NCBI GenBank assembly: GCA_007122335.1
Contig: SKTZ01000008.1
Coordinates: forward strand, 1 to 53,439
Direction: 5' to 3'
Length of the DNA: 53,439 nucleotides
Source: Bacillota bacterium
GTDB lineage: Bacteria; Bacillota; Halanaerobiia; B1SED10-174
The notes under the pieces are model-generated. The model searched no databases and was not told where the DNA came from. It saw only the letters and a list, made by a program, of their open reading frames with translations. This document shows, piece by piece, positions 42,730-51,211 of this stretch. Position numbers and translations under genes: made by a program. Numbering within the stretch: the first letter of the stretch is position 1; every line of letters begins with the position of its first letter.

Positions 42730-44748
42730 ATGGAGGGACGGATTTTAAACAATCGGTATAAACTTGAACAGAAAATCGGCGAAGGTGGTATGGCCGTAGT
42801 ATTTAGAGCCGAAGACCAGCTTTTGGGAAGAAAGATTGCCGTAAAGATTCTCCGTCCCCAATTTGCCAGTGACGTGGATTTTGTTCGCAGATTCCAAAGA
42901 GAAGCAAAGGCTGCGGCAAGCCTAAACCATCCTCATATTGTTAATGTATATGATATTGGCCAGGATGGAGAATTTCATTTCCTGGTTATGGAAAATGTTG
43001 AGGGAATTGACCTTAAGAAAAAATTGAAAAGCCAGGGGAAATTATCCGTAGAAGAAAGCCTGGAAATAGTTTCTCAAATCGGAGAAGCCCTGGCAGTTGC
43101 CCATCGAAATAATATTGTTCACTGTGACATAAAACCCCATAATATCCTTTTAACTGAAGATAAGGGTTGCAAGGTTACTGATTTTGGAATAGCCCGTGCT
43201 GTTTCTTCTGCGACTTTAACCCATACTGATAGTGTGGTTGGATCGGCGCCATATATATCCCCTGAACAGGCCAAGGGAGATCGACTAACCTCGTCTTCAG
43301 ATATTTATTCTTTAGGAGTTGTTTTATACGAACTTTTAACTGGCAGATTACCTTTTCAGGGCGAGGGACCTATTACCCTTGCTTTGAAACATATCAGGGA
43401 ACATCCCAGTCCTCCGTCTCTTTATACCGCAGGGCTACCGGATTATATTGAAAAGATTGTAATGAAGAGTCTGGAAAAAGAACCCGAGGATCGTTACCCC
43501 AACGCAGAAAGCTTCCTGGAAGCAGTTGAAGAAGCAAAGGAATTATACGTAAAAGAAAGAGGGGAAAAGAAGGCCGGAAAGTATGATGCTGACGAGGCTG
43601 ATACCCAGGAATTACCCCATATAAGGGATTTTGAGAATTATCATCAGCCCAATAATTTTGAGAACGAACTCTGGGATGATGAAGAAGAGGAAGAAGAAGA
43701 ACGAAAAAGCTGGAAGGAATATTTCTCCAAATTTGCGCTGAGGCGAAAAAAGGGAGATATAGAAAAAGAGGAAGTTGCAAGGAAAGAACCGGCAGGGAGT
43801 TTTTCGCGGTACAAGTATTGGATTTATTCGGCAATTTTGGTTATTTTGGTTTTTGCTGTGGGTTGGAGTATTTTCTCCTGGTACATGGATGTTCCCGTAG
43901 TGGAAGTACCAGACCTTGTGGGATTGTCCGAAGAAGAAGTGATTGAAAAATTGGAAGAAATTGAATTGAGATTTATAATAAGCGGAGATCAACCCCATAA
44001 CGAGATTCCCAAAGGTTCAGTTGTTACCCATTTTCCCCAGCCCGGGACCAGAATTCGTGCCAGCCGGGAAATCCGATTAATTTTAAGCAGCGGGCCCAGG
44101 TGGGCTGAAGTTCCTGATCTTTACAGGGTTACCTTGAGAGAAGCAGAAATAATTCTCAGCGCTGCAGGCCTTTCTTTTGGAGAAATTGAATATGAGTTTG
44201 ACGAGGAATATGAACCCAATACAATAATCAGACAATCTCCCGAACCAGGAGAAGAAATTGTCGCTGATGAATTGATTAACCTTGTAGTTAGCCAGGGCAG
44301 CGAAGAGGATATGGTCCGTTTGCCAAATTTAACCGGTTTAACCCAGTCTGAAGCCCAGGAAAGGTTAACGGGTTTAGGGCTTGTTGTGGGAGAAATTAAT
44401 AGAGAAGAATCCCGTCGTTTTATGTCCGGTTATGTCATCGCCCAGAATCCAGGATCGGGAACTCCAATGCTGGAGGGTGATCTTGTGGACATTGTTTTGA
44501 GTTCCGGACTTATTAATGAAGACCAGGCCCAGGTTTATTCACCCGGAATCAGAATACCCGTTCCTGAAGGGCCCCAGGAACAGGAAATTCGGATTGAAAT
44601 TGAGGATATGAATGGACGTTATACCCTTTACCAAGAAGTGCACAGCCCGGGGGATAGAGTTTTCCAGCGGGCTCATACAGTTGGCCCGACTATAGTCCAG
44701 ATTTTTATAAATGGTGAACTGGCCAAAGAAGAAAAAATCGGTCATTAG
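42730..44748 (+). CDS. prkC: PASTA-domain Ser/Thr protein kinase PrkC
   Basis: PrkC senses muropeptides or lipid II and phosphorylates many proteins. The kinase domain covers residues about 1-275: GEGGMAVVF (P-loop), IAVKIL (ATP lysine), HCDIKPHNILL and DFG. An acidic juxtamembrane linker (about 280-360) with a run of glutamates leads to one membrane helix (about 363-384). Three PASTA repeats follow outside (about 391-457, 458-526, 527-597), then an extra C-terminal domain of about 75 residues. The same overall layout is known for Bacillus PrkC. The ribosome site is AGAGGTGG. Confidence 0.95.
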   Translation: MEGRILNNRYKLEQKIGEGGMAVVFRAEDQLLGRKIAVKILRPQFASDVDFVRRFQREAKAAASLNHPHIVNVYDIGQDGEFHFLVMENVEGIDLKKKLKSQGKLSVEESLEIVSQIGEALAVAHRNNIVHCDIKPHNILLTEDKGCKVTDFGIARAVSSATLTHTDSVVGSAPYISPEQAKGDRLTSSSDIYSLGVVLYELLTGRLPFQGEGPITLALKHIREHPSPPSLYTAGLPDYIEKIVMKSLEKEPEDRYPNAESFLEAVEEAKELYVKERGEKKAGKYDADEADTQELPHIRDFENYHQPNNFENELWDDEEEEEEERKSWKEYFSKFALRRKKGDIEKEEVARKEPAGSFSRYKYWIYSAILVILVFAVGWSIFSWYMDVPVVEVPDLVGLSEEEVIEKLEEIELRFIISGDQPHNEIPKGSVVTHFPQPGTRIRASREIRLILSSGPRWAEVPDLYRVTLREAEIILSAAGLSFGEIEYEFDEEYEPNTIIRQSPEPGEEIVADELINLVVSQGSEEDMVRLPNLTGLTQSEAQERLTGLGLVVGEINREESRRFMSGYVIAQNPGSGTPMLEGDLVDIVLSSGLINEDQAQVYSPGIRIPVPEGPQEQEIRIEIEDMNGRYTLYQEVHSPGDRVFQRAHTVGPTIVQIFINGELAKEEKIGH

Positions 44749-44756
44749 GGGGTTCT

Positions 44757-45611
44757 ATGGATAACGGTACTGTTTTAAGAGCAAGCGGTGGAGAATTTCT
44801 ACTTTGGCATGAGGAAGAACAGGAAATATTAACAGCAGTTGCCCGGGGGCGTTTAAAAAAAGAGGGGGTCAAAATTCACCCCGGGGACCATGTTCAATTT
44901 GTTATTGAAGATGGTCAGCCTGTGGTGGAAAAAGTGCTGGGCAGGAAAAACCTCCTGTTTCGTCCCAAAGTGGCCAATGTTGACCTTTTAATAGTGGTAT
45001 TGAGTCTGGAAAACCCCCCTCCCGATTATTTTTACCTGGATAAAGTAATTGCCCTGGCGGAATGGTTCCAACTTCCTGTTAAGATTTGTGTTAATAAAAT
45101 TGATCTGGATGGACTGGAAATGGAAAGAATCAGGAAAATTTACGAGCCCCTGGGTTACGAGGTTTTCTTTACCTCTGCCCTCCATGGAGAGGGGATTGAG
45201 AAATTCAAGGAATCGGTTGCAGGAAAAACGGTTGTTCTGATTGGTCTTACCGGTGTTGGGAAATCAACCCTTTTAAACCAGATAAATCCCGAGTGGGAAC
45301 TGGCTACTGGGGAAGTAAGCAGAAAACTTGGTAGAGGAAGGCATACAACCAAACAGGTCCAGCTTTTTCCCTGGGAAGGTGGTTTGATTACTGACACACC
45401 GGGTTTTTCCCAGTTAAAGGTAAATTTAATCCCTAAAAACTCACTTCCTTTTACTTTTGTTGAGTTTATCCCTCTTCTGGAAAAGTGCCGCTTTTCTTCC
45501 TGTTTGCACAATAAAGAACCGGGCTGTGGAGTAAAACAAGCAGTTGAAGAAAGTATAGTTGACGGCAAGCGCTATGAAAATTATTTACGGTTGTTAAAGG
45601 AGCTGGAATAA
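44757..45611 (+). CDS. rsgA: Ribosome small-subunit biogenesis GTPase RsgA
   Basis: RsgA is a circularly permuted GTPase that helps 30S maturation. The order of motifs is permuted as expected: NKID (G4, near residue 113) precedes GLTGVGKST (G1, near 163) and DTPGF (G3, near 214). The C-terminal zinc site is CRFSSCLHNKEPGC near 244-257. An OB-fold is at the N-terminus. The length of 284 residues is normal. It is flanked by prkC and rpe, 8 nt and 1 nt away. Confidence 0.96.
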   Translation: MDNGTVLRASGGEFLLWHEEEQEILTAVARGRLKKEGVKIHPGDHVQFVIEDGQPVVEKVLGRKNLLFRPKVANVDLLIVVLSLENPPPDYFYLDKVIALAEWFQLPVKICVNKIDLDGLEMERIRKIYEPLGYEVFFTSALHGEGIEKFKESVAGKTVVLIGLTGVGKSTLLNQINPEWELATGEVSRKLGRGRHTTKQVQLFPWEGGLITDTPGFSQLKVNLIPKNSLPFTFVEFIPLLEKCRFSSCLHNKEPGCGVKQAVEESIVDGKRYENYLRLLKELE

Positions 45612-45612
45612 A

Positions 45613-46266
45613 ATGGGTGATGTCAAGATTGCTCCGTCTATTCTCGCAGCTGATCCCCTAAAACTGGGAGAAGCCTTAAAAAATGTAAAAGGGGCTGATA
45701 TGCTCCACCTTGATATTATGGATGGTCACTTTGTACCCAATATTTCAATGGGCCCTGCTTTTGTGGAAGCTTGCAAAAGGGGTTCTGATTTAATCTGTGA
45801 AACCCACCTGATGGTGGAAAAACCTGAACGCCTGCTTTCCGGGTTTATTGCCGCAGGAAGCGACATTATAACTCTGCATGTGGAGAGTACCCCCCATATT
45901 TACCGCGGGATACAGGAATTAAAAGAAAACAATGTGGGGGTGGGCGTATCTCTTAATCCGGGAACTCCCCTTTCAGTGCTGGATAGTATCTGGGAGGAAA
46001 TTGACTTATTACTGCTGATGACTGTCAATCCCGGTTTTGGTGGACAGGCCTTTATTCCGGGTATGCTGGAAAAAATAAAGGAAGCCCGGTATTTGATTGA
46101 TAGCAGGGAAAAAGAAATAGACCTGGCTGTTGACGGGGGAGTTAACGCAGAAAATGTCGGTGAAATTGTTTCGGCAGGTGCAAGGGTAATTGTTGCGGGG
46201 TCTGCAATTTTTGGCGATAATAACGGTGCTGATTGGGATTTATTCAGGAGGAAAACACTTGCTTAA
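45613..46266 (+). CDS. rpe: Ribulose-phosphate 3-epimerase
   Basis: Rpe interconverts ribulose 5-phosphate and xylulose 5-phosphate in the pentose phosphate pathway. The 217-residue TIM-barrel protein has APSILAADPLKLGE near residues 7-20, HLDIMDGHFVPNIS near 32-45, the metal His in ETHLMVEKPE, and MTVNPGFGGQAF near 136-147 with DGGVN near 175. The start ATG is 1 nt after the rsgA stop. Confidence 0.96.
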   Translation: MGDVKIAPSILAADPLKLGEALKNVKGADMLHLDIMDGHFVPNISMGPAFVEACKRGSDLICETHLMVEKPERLLSGFIAAGSDIITLHVESTPHIYRGIQELKENNVGVGVSLNPGTPLSVLDSIWEEIDLLLLMTVNPGFGGQAFIPGMLEKIKEARYLIDSREKEIDLAVDGGVNAENVGEIVSAGARVIVAGSAIFGDNNGADWDLFRRKTLA

Positions 46267-46270
46267 AGGA

Positions 46271-46290
46271 TTCGCCCTTTATAGGGCGAA
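46271..46290 (+). other. Hairpin after rpe without a U-tract
   Basis: TTCGCCCT (46271-46278) and AGGGCGAA (46283-46290) form an 8-bp stem with a TTAT loop. An A/T-rich region follows but no T-run, so it is a weak terminator at best. It may stabilise the upstream mRNA end or separate it from the riboswitch transcript. Confidence 0.5.
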
Positions 46291-46316
46291 GTAAAATAAT
46301 TAAGAATTAAATTAGC

Positions 46317-46409
46317 CCTTACTGGGGGAGCTTTCGCTGAGAGGGCAGTCAAAAGCAGGCTGTCGACCCCAGAACCTGAACCAGATAATACTGGCGGAGG
46401 GAAGTGAGG
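46317..46409 (+). ncRNA. TPP (THI-box) riboswitch aptamer
   Basis: The conserved blocks are clear: CTGAGA (46337-46342) in the pyrimidine-sensing arm, ACCTGAACCAGATAATACTG (about 46373-46392) and GGCGGAGGGAAGT (about 46393-46405) in the pyrophosphate arm. P1 is CCTTACT/AGTGAGG (46317-46323 with 46403-46409), fully paired with one G-U. Downstream, GCTCAAC (46411-46417) can pair with GTTGAGC (46445-46451). CTCCG (46424-46428) can pair with CGGAG (46467-46471), which covers the thiT Shine-Dalgarno. No terminator is visible, so translational control is likely. Confidence 0.95.
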
Positions 46410-46481
46410 TGCTCAACAACATTCTCCGTTGCAAACTGAGTAGGGTTGAGCTTGTCCAGGGGGCTGCGGAGGAGGCAAATA

Positions 46482-47027
46482 ATGAAAGAGAAGATTGAAT
46501 TAAGGCTAATGACAGAAATTGGTTTGGCAGTTGCTCTTGTTGTTATTCTGGACCTGTTCAAACTCTGGCGGGCTCCTCAGGGTGGTTCAGTTACCCTGGC
46601 TCTGGTACCTTTAATTGTAGTGGCTTTCAGGCACGGACTCCCTGCGGGAATAATGGCCGGTGGAATAGCTGGTATTGTTAAACTTTTCCTTGGACCTTAT
46701 ATAGTTCATCCCCTACAGGCTATTCTAGATTATCCTCTGGCATTTTTACTCGTGGGTTTGGCCGGCCTTTTTTATTCCGGGTTTCAGAAAACTCAAAACA
46801 AGAAATATTTTTACCTGGCAGCCGGGGTTTTCCTTGGATTTTTTGCTCGATTTATAAGCCACTTTATTTCTGGGCTGGTATTTTTTGGCCATTATGCACC
46901 AGAAGGCACTCCTGTTGTTGTATACAGCTTAACCTACAACCTTTCTTTTATTATTCCTGAAGCACTGCTAACTTTTGTAGTTGTTTTGGCTTTAAGTTAC
47001 AAGCGGGGAATTTTTCAAAGGAGGTAA
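46482..47027 (+). CDS. thiT: Thiamine ECF transporter substrate-binding subunit ThiT
   Basis: ThiT is the membrane S component that binds thiamine and works with the shared ECF module, whose genes are not in this window. The 181-residue protein has five to six membrane segments and the family motif LWRAPQGGSVTLALVP near residues 28-43 and SHFISGLVFFGHYAPEG near 125-141, which contribute to the thiamine site. ATG 46482 follows GGAGGAGG. A reading from 46446 would include the ribosome site and is rejected. It is the first gene under the TPP riboswitch. Confidence 0.92.
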   Translation: MKEKIELRLMTEIGLAVALVVILDLFKLWRAPQGGSVTLALVPLIVVAFRHGLPAGIMAGGIAGIVKLFLGPYIVHPLQAILDYPLAFLLVGLAGLFYSGFQKTQNKKYFYLAAGVFLGFFARFISHFISGLVFFGHYAPEGTPVVVYSLTYNLSFIIPEALLTFVVVLALSYKRGIFQRR

Positions 47028-47033
47028 ACGCAT

Positions 47034-48056
47034 TTGGAACCGAGGAGGGAATTTGCACTCATTGAAATGCTGGAAAAAATTTTTGCGCCCTCTTCGGGGA
47101 AAGTAAAATTGGGAATTGGAGATGATGCAGCAGTAGTTGATTGTTTGCCTGGAAATAAGGTTTTATCAACTGATACCCTTGTAGAAGATGTTCATTTTAA
47201 ACGGGCTTTCCATCCCCCAGGATGGCTGGGGAATAAAGCTATTGCTGTAAATGTTAGCGATATAAATGCGATGGGGGGAGTGGCTGAATTTGCCTTATTG
47301 GCTATGGCCATCCCTCCCGCTATGGGTGACGATTATTTAACAAAAATTGGGCAGGGGATTGCCGAGGGTTGTCGCCAATATGGTTTGGAAATAATTGGCG
47401 GAGATATTACCCGTTCTCCCGGCCCATTTTTTATTAATATTATGATTTGGGGTTCAGTAATAAATTATATCACCCGCTCCGGTGCTAAGGTGGGAGATGA
47501 TATATGGGTAACTGGATTTCTTGGTGATTCCTATGCAGGGTGGCTATGGTTATCAGAGGAAGCAAGTAAAAACCAACTTGAATTGATTTTAAAAGAAGTT
47601 AAAGAAAACGGGTTAAACGAAGGAATTAATTTTCTTTTAAAGGCTCATCTTAAACCTCAAGTTTCCAGCAAAGCAGGTCCTTTGCTTGCACCGCTGGTAA
47701 GGTCGATGATTGATATCAGTGATGGACTTGCCAATGATATTGGTCATATTTGCACCCGGAGCAATGTAGGGGCAAGCATTAATCTGGATTCACTGCCCCT
47801 TTCTCCGGCCCTGAAATGGTGGGCAAAAAACAGGGGAAAGGACCCTCGCCAACTTGCCCTATTAGGGGGAGAGGATTATCAGCTATTATTTTCTGCACCT
47901 CCCGAAAAAGAAAAGGAAATCAGGTCGATTTTAGCTTCTTTAAAGCTTAAATGTTCCAGGATAGGAAAAATTAAAGAAAAAGCCCGGGGTGTAAAAGTTT
48001 TTGACCAAAAAGGGTGCCAACAACTTGAAGTGGAAGGATGGGACCATTTTGCCTGA
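47034..48056 (+). CDS. thiL: Thiamine-monophosphate kinase
   Basis: ThiL phosphorylates thiamine monophosphate to thiamine diphosphate. The 340-residue protein shows the PurM-like fold motifs LGIGDDAAVVD near residues 26-36, STDTLVEDVHF near 45-55, AVNVSDINAMGG near 73-84, GGDITRSPGP near 120, and IDISDGLANDIGH near 226. TTG 47034 follows AAAGGAGGT. It sits between thiT and thiN, so salvage and activation share one riboswitch. Confidence 0.94.
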   Translation: MEPRREFALIEMLEKIFAPSSGKVKLGIGDDAAVVDCLPGNKVLSTDTLVEDVHFKRAFHPPGWLGNKAIAVNVSDINAMGGVAEFALLAMAIPPAMGDDYLTKIGQGIAEGCRQYGLEIIGGDITRSPGPFFINIMIWGSVINYITRSGAKVGDDIWVTGFLGDSYAGWLWLSEEASKNQLELILKEVKENGLNEGINFLLKAHLKPQVSSKAGPLLAPLVRSMIDISDGLANDIGHICTRSNVGASINLDSLPLSPALKWWAKNRGKDPRQLALLGGEDYQLLFSAPPEKEKEIRSILASLKLKCSRIGKIKEKARGVKVFDQKGCQQLEVEGWDHFA

Positions 48057-48726
48057 AAATACCTGTTATATTATTGCCGGTGGAGATTTACTCGCCCCAA
48101 TTGAACTTTATAAAGGTTTTCTTTTTGATAAAAAACCGATATTGGCTGCTGATCGTGGAGGGGAATACCTCTGGGAAATGGGTATTTACCCGGATTATCT
48201 CCTGGGAGACTTTGATTCGATTGCCAAAAAAGTCCTTTTTGGTTTGAAAAAGGCCGGTGTTCAAACTACTGGCTATCCCGAGGAAAAAGATGAAACAGAC
48301 CTGGAAATAGCGGCTGAATTTGCTTTGCAGAAGGGTTACAAGAAGATAATTATTCTGGGGGCATGGGGTGGGCGCCCCGACCAGTCCATTGCCGGAATTT
48401 CTGTATTACATAAAATAAAAAAACATGATTGCCATGGGGTTATTTTAAATCCGGGGAATAGCCTTGAACTGTTATCCAGGGGAGTGGAGCTGCAAAAAGA
48501 AAAAGGGGAACGATTTTCCCTGGTTGCCTGGGGAGGAACAGTGGAGGGACTTAAAATAACCGGATGTAAATATAATGTCTGTGAAGCGGTTTTAAGGCCC
48601 TGGGAAACACTGGGAATTAGTAACAGGATTGTGGAAGAAACAGCAAAAATTAGCTTTGATAAAGGCCTGGCCCTGCTCATCAGAGAATCGAATTGCCCTT
48701 TCGCTGTGGAGAAACATTTTTTTTGA
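48049..48726 (+). CDS. thiN: Thiamine pyrophosphokinase
   Basis: ThiN transfers pyrophosphate from ATP to thiamine. The roughly 226-residue protein has LLGDFDSIAKK near residue 52, KDETDLEIAAEFA near 81, and GAWGGRPDQSIA near 105, the thiamine and metal site (the common final His is Gln here). I place the start at TTG 48049, which has a purine-rich GGAAGGATGGG upstream, giving an 8-nt overlap with thiL. Earlier in-frame TTG codons at 48001 and 48025 lack ribosome sites. In many Bacillota thiN follows rpe directly; here thiT and thiL stand between. Confidence 0.92.
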   Translation: MPENTCYIIAGGDLLAPIELYKGFLFDKKPILAADRGGEYLWEMGIYPDYLLGDFDSIAKKVLFGLKKAGVQTTGYPEEKDETDLEIAAEFALQKGYKKIIILGAWGGRPDQSIAGISVLHKIKKHDCHGVILNPGNSLELLSRGVELQKEKGERFSLVAWGGTVEGLKITGCKYNVCEAVLRPWETLGISNRIVEETAKISFDKGLALLIRESNCPFAVEKHFF

Positions 48727-48852
48727 TTGGGAAGTTACTGGGGGGACAGTGTTTAATTGAGTTTTTTTTTACAAGGTTTAAGTTAAGGCAGGAAAATAGA
48801 TGGTTTAAATGGAATAAAAAATGAAGAAAAAAGAATAAAGGGGGCTTCGCCA

Positions 48853-49773
48853 TTGAAGTGGACAAGAAAACATGTTCTTGGAATTGAAGAAATGACAGCT
48901 GATGAAATTATGCTTACCTTTGAAAAGGCGTCTGGATACCTGGAAGGGATTGAGAAAAAACCGGGGGTTGTGCTTTCAGATCTGAAAGGGTATACCGCGG
49001 TTAACCTTTTTTTTGAACCCAGCACCAGAACCAGAATGTCTTTTGAGCTCGCTCAAAAAAGATTGGGCATGGAAGTATTGAACTTTTCTGCAGGGACCAG
49101 CAGTCTGGCCAAAGGGGAAACTTTCATTGATACTATCCAGACAATTGATGCCATGAATATTGACGCTATTATTATGCGCCATGTCCAGCCTGGAACTCCT
49201 GAAATAGCAACTCGTTACACTGATGCCCCGGTCCTTAATGGAGGGGACGGTTCCCGAGAGCACCCCACCCAGGCTCTTTTAGATCTTTTTACAATCTGGA
49301 ACCGAGGTATTGATTTTGAAGGGTTGAAGGTAGCTATTGTGGGGGATATTTTGCACAGTCGGGTAGCCCGGTCCGAAATTTTTGGCCTGCAGAAACTGGG
49401 GGCAGAGATAATTCTGGTAGGACCTCCGGCTTTGATCCCGGGAGATTTAATGGAAAAAGGCCTGAAAATAGAGCATGATATTGATAAAATAATTGAGGAT
49501 ATAGATATTTTATACTTACTTCGGATCCAAAGAGAACGTATGGCAGAAGCTTTTATTCCCAACCAAGAAGAATATTTCAGAATTTACGGGATTAATAAGG
49601 ATCGGTTGGCCAGGACCAAAGAAAGCTGTTTTTTGATGCATCCTGGCCCTGTTAACCGCGGGGTGGAAATCGAAGCCGGCCTGGTGAACCATCCCAAATC
49701 TGCCATTTTGGAACAGGTTCGTAATGGGGTTGCCATGCGAATGGGTTTACTTTATCTCTGCCTTAAAGGATAA
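48853..49773 (+). CDS. pyrB: Aspartate carbamoyltransferase catalytic subunit
   Basis: PyrB makes carbamoyl-aspartate, the second step of pyrimidine synthesis. The 306-residue chain has the carbamoyl-phosphate site FFEPSTRTRMSFE near residues 53-65, SLAKGET near 83-89, the HPTQALLDL motif near 137-145, and HPGPVNRGVE near 263. TTG 48853 follows AAAGGGGG at 48837-48844. It lies 37 kb from the rest of the pathway. The 126-nt gap before it (48727-48852) contains a run of nine T at 48762-48770 and tiny frames, but no PyrR box, clear promoter or terminator. No pyrI regulatory subunit is next to it. Confidence 0.94.
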   Translation: MKWTRKHVLGIEEMTADEIMLTFEKASGYLEGIEKKPGVVLSDLKGYTAVNLFFEPSTRTRMSFELAQKRLGMEVLNFSAGTSSLAKGETFIDTIQTIDAMNIDAIIMRHVQPGTPEIATRYTDAPVLNGGDGSREHPTQALLDLFTIWNRGIDFEGLKVAIVGDILHSRVARSEIFGLQKLGAEIILVGPPALIPGDLMEKGLKIEHDIDKIIEDIDILYLLRIQRERMAEAFIPNQEEYFRIYGINKDRLARTKESCFLMHPGPVNRGVEIEAGLVNHPKSAILEQVRNGVAMRMGLLYLCLKG

Positions 49774-49791
49774 ATAGAGGAGGGTTTTTCT

Positions 49792-50637
49792 TTGCGGGAA
49801 ATTGATAGCAAAAGAATAATTGATGCCGTTGCAGAAAAATTAATAGAAATTAATGTTAATCTGGATTCTTCAATATGCAATGCCTTGAAGTCCAGCCTGG
49901 AAAAAGAGGAATCCCCTCTGGGCGAAGATTTGCTTAAACAAATCCTGGAAAACTCAGAAATAGCCGCAAAAGAAAAACTTCCCATCTGCCAGGATACCGG
50001 TGTTGTCGTTGTTTTTGTTGAGGCAGGAGAAGATTTGAGAATAAAAGGAATGGACCTTAAAGAAGCTATTAATGCTGGAGTGGCAAAGGGTTACGAGGAA
50101 GGTTATTTAAGAAAGTCTATGGTTTCGGATCCCATTTTCAAGAGAATAAATACTGGGGATAACACTCCGGCCATAATTCACATTGATTTAGTTCAGGGGG
50201 AAAAATTAAAAATTGAAATTGCTGCCAAAGGTGGCGGCAGCGAGAATATGAGTCAGCTTAAAATGCTAAAACCGGCAGATGGTCCTCAGGGGATTATTGA
50301 TTTCATCTGTCAGGTTGTAAAGGAGGCTGGACCCAATCCCTGCCCGCCCCTGGTAATTGGGGTGGGAATTGGTGGGACCATGGAAAAGGCTGCACTTCTC
50401 TCTAAAAAGGCTCTCTTTTTTCCGCCTGATTACAGGAATACCGATCCCGAACTTGCTCGGTTTGAGGAACAAATACTTTCTGAGGTTAACAAACTCGGTG
50501 TTGGCCCCCTGGGTTTGGGAGGAAGGACCACTGCTCTGGGAGTAAATATTTTAACCTATCCCTGCCACATTGCCTCTTTACCTGTTGCTGTTAACCTCAA
50601 CTGCCATGCAGCCCGGCATGGTCACATTGAATTTTAA
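49792..50637 (+). CDS. Class I fumarate hydratase, alpha subunit
   Basis: This is the N-terminal half of a 4Fe-4S class I hydratase; the pair interconverts fumarate and malate. The 281-residue chain has three cluster-type cysteines in PICQDTG (near residue 65), NPCPPL (near 184) and NCHAARH (near 273). KGGGSENMSQLKML near 145-158 is also conserved. Tartrate dehydratase alpha subunits look very similar, but the malic enzyme gene downstream favours fumarase. TTG 49792 follows GAGGAGGG. It is followed 11 nt later by the beta subunit gene. Confidence 0.9.
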   Translation: MREIDSKRIIDAVAEKLIEINVNLDSSICNALKSSLEKEESPLGEDLLKQILENSEIAAKEKLPICQDTGVVVVFVEAGEDLRIKGMDLKEAINAGVAKGYEEGYLRKSMVSDPIFKRINTGDNTPAIIHIDLVQGEKLKIEIAAKGGGSENMSQLKMLKPADGPQGIIDFICQVVKEAGPNPCPPLVIGVGIGGTMEKAALLSKKALFFPPDYRNTDPELARFEEQILSEVNKLGVGPLGLGGRTTALGVNILTYPCHIASLPVAVNLNCHAARHGHIEF

Positions 50638-50648
50638 GGAGGTTAGCC

Positions 50649-51197
50649 GTGGTTGAATTAACAACACCCCTCGCATCTGAAGGACTGGAAAAATTAAAAA
50701 CTGGAGATAAAGTTTTCCTCTCGGGTGTTATTTATACTGCCCGGGATGCCGCACACCGCAGGATTATTCAGGCAATTGAGGAAAAAAAACCACTTCCTTT
50801 TCCCCTGGGGGGAAGTGTAATATTCTACGTTGGGCCTACCCCTGCACCACCCGGAAAACCCATTGGTTCAGCAGGTCCCACAACAAGTGGGCGGATGGAC
50901 CCATATACCCCCATCCTTCTCCAAAAGGGAGTTAAGGGGTTTATTGGCAAAGGGAAAAGATCCATGGAAGTTAGAGAAGCCCTTAAACGTTTTGGCGGTA
51001 TTTACTTTGTGGCTACAGGAGGGGCCGGGGCCCTTCTTTCCCATTGTATAAAAACTTCTGAAGTAATTGCTTATGAAGACCTTGGACCTGAAGCGGTGCA
51101 TCGACTAGAAGTTGAGAGATTTCCGGTTTTGGTTGCCAACGATATTCATGGTAATGATATTTTTGAAAAGGGGATTGAGAAATACCGGATTCCCTAA
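50649..51197 (+). CDS. Class I fumarate hydratase, beta subunit
   Basis: The 182-residue product is the C-terminal half of a class I hydratase. GVIYTARDAAHRR near residues 26-38, AGPTTSGRMDPYTP near 75-88 and IGKGKRS near 98-104 are the signature segments. It binds substrate together with the alpha subunit. GTG 50649 follows AAGGAGGT; a TTG at 50652 is also in frame. Malate formed here is the substrate of the next gene product. Confidence 0.9.
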   Translation: MVELTTPLASEGLEKLKTGDKVFLSGVIYTARDAAHRRIIQAIEEKKPLPFPLGGSVIFYVGPTPAPPGKPIGSAGPTTSGRMDPYTPILLQKGVKGFIGKGKRSMEVREALKRFGGIYFVATGGAGALLSHCIKTSEVIAYEDLGPEAVHRLEVERFPVLVANDIHGNDIFEKGIEKYRIP

Positions 51198-51211
51198 AGG
51201 AGGAAAAAGTT

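Noticed and set aside
43100-43170. HCD instead of HRD in the PrkC catalytic loop
   Set aside because: Cys replaces Arg in many clostridial PrkC proteins; the catalytic Asp, DFG and lysine are intact, so the kinase should be active.
46446-46481. Upstream in-frame start extending ThiT by 12 residues
   Set aside because: It would run through the thiT ribosome site and riboswitch platform; the ATG at 46482 fits both the Shine-Dalgarno and the family start.
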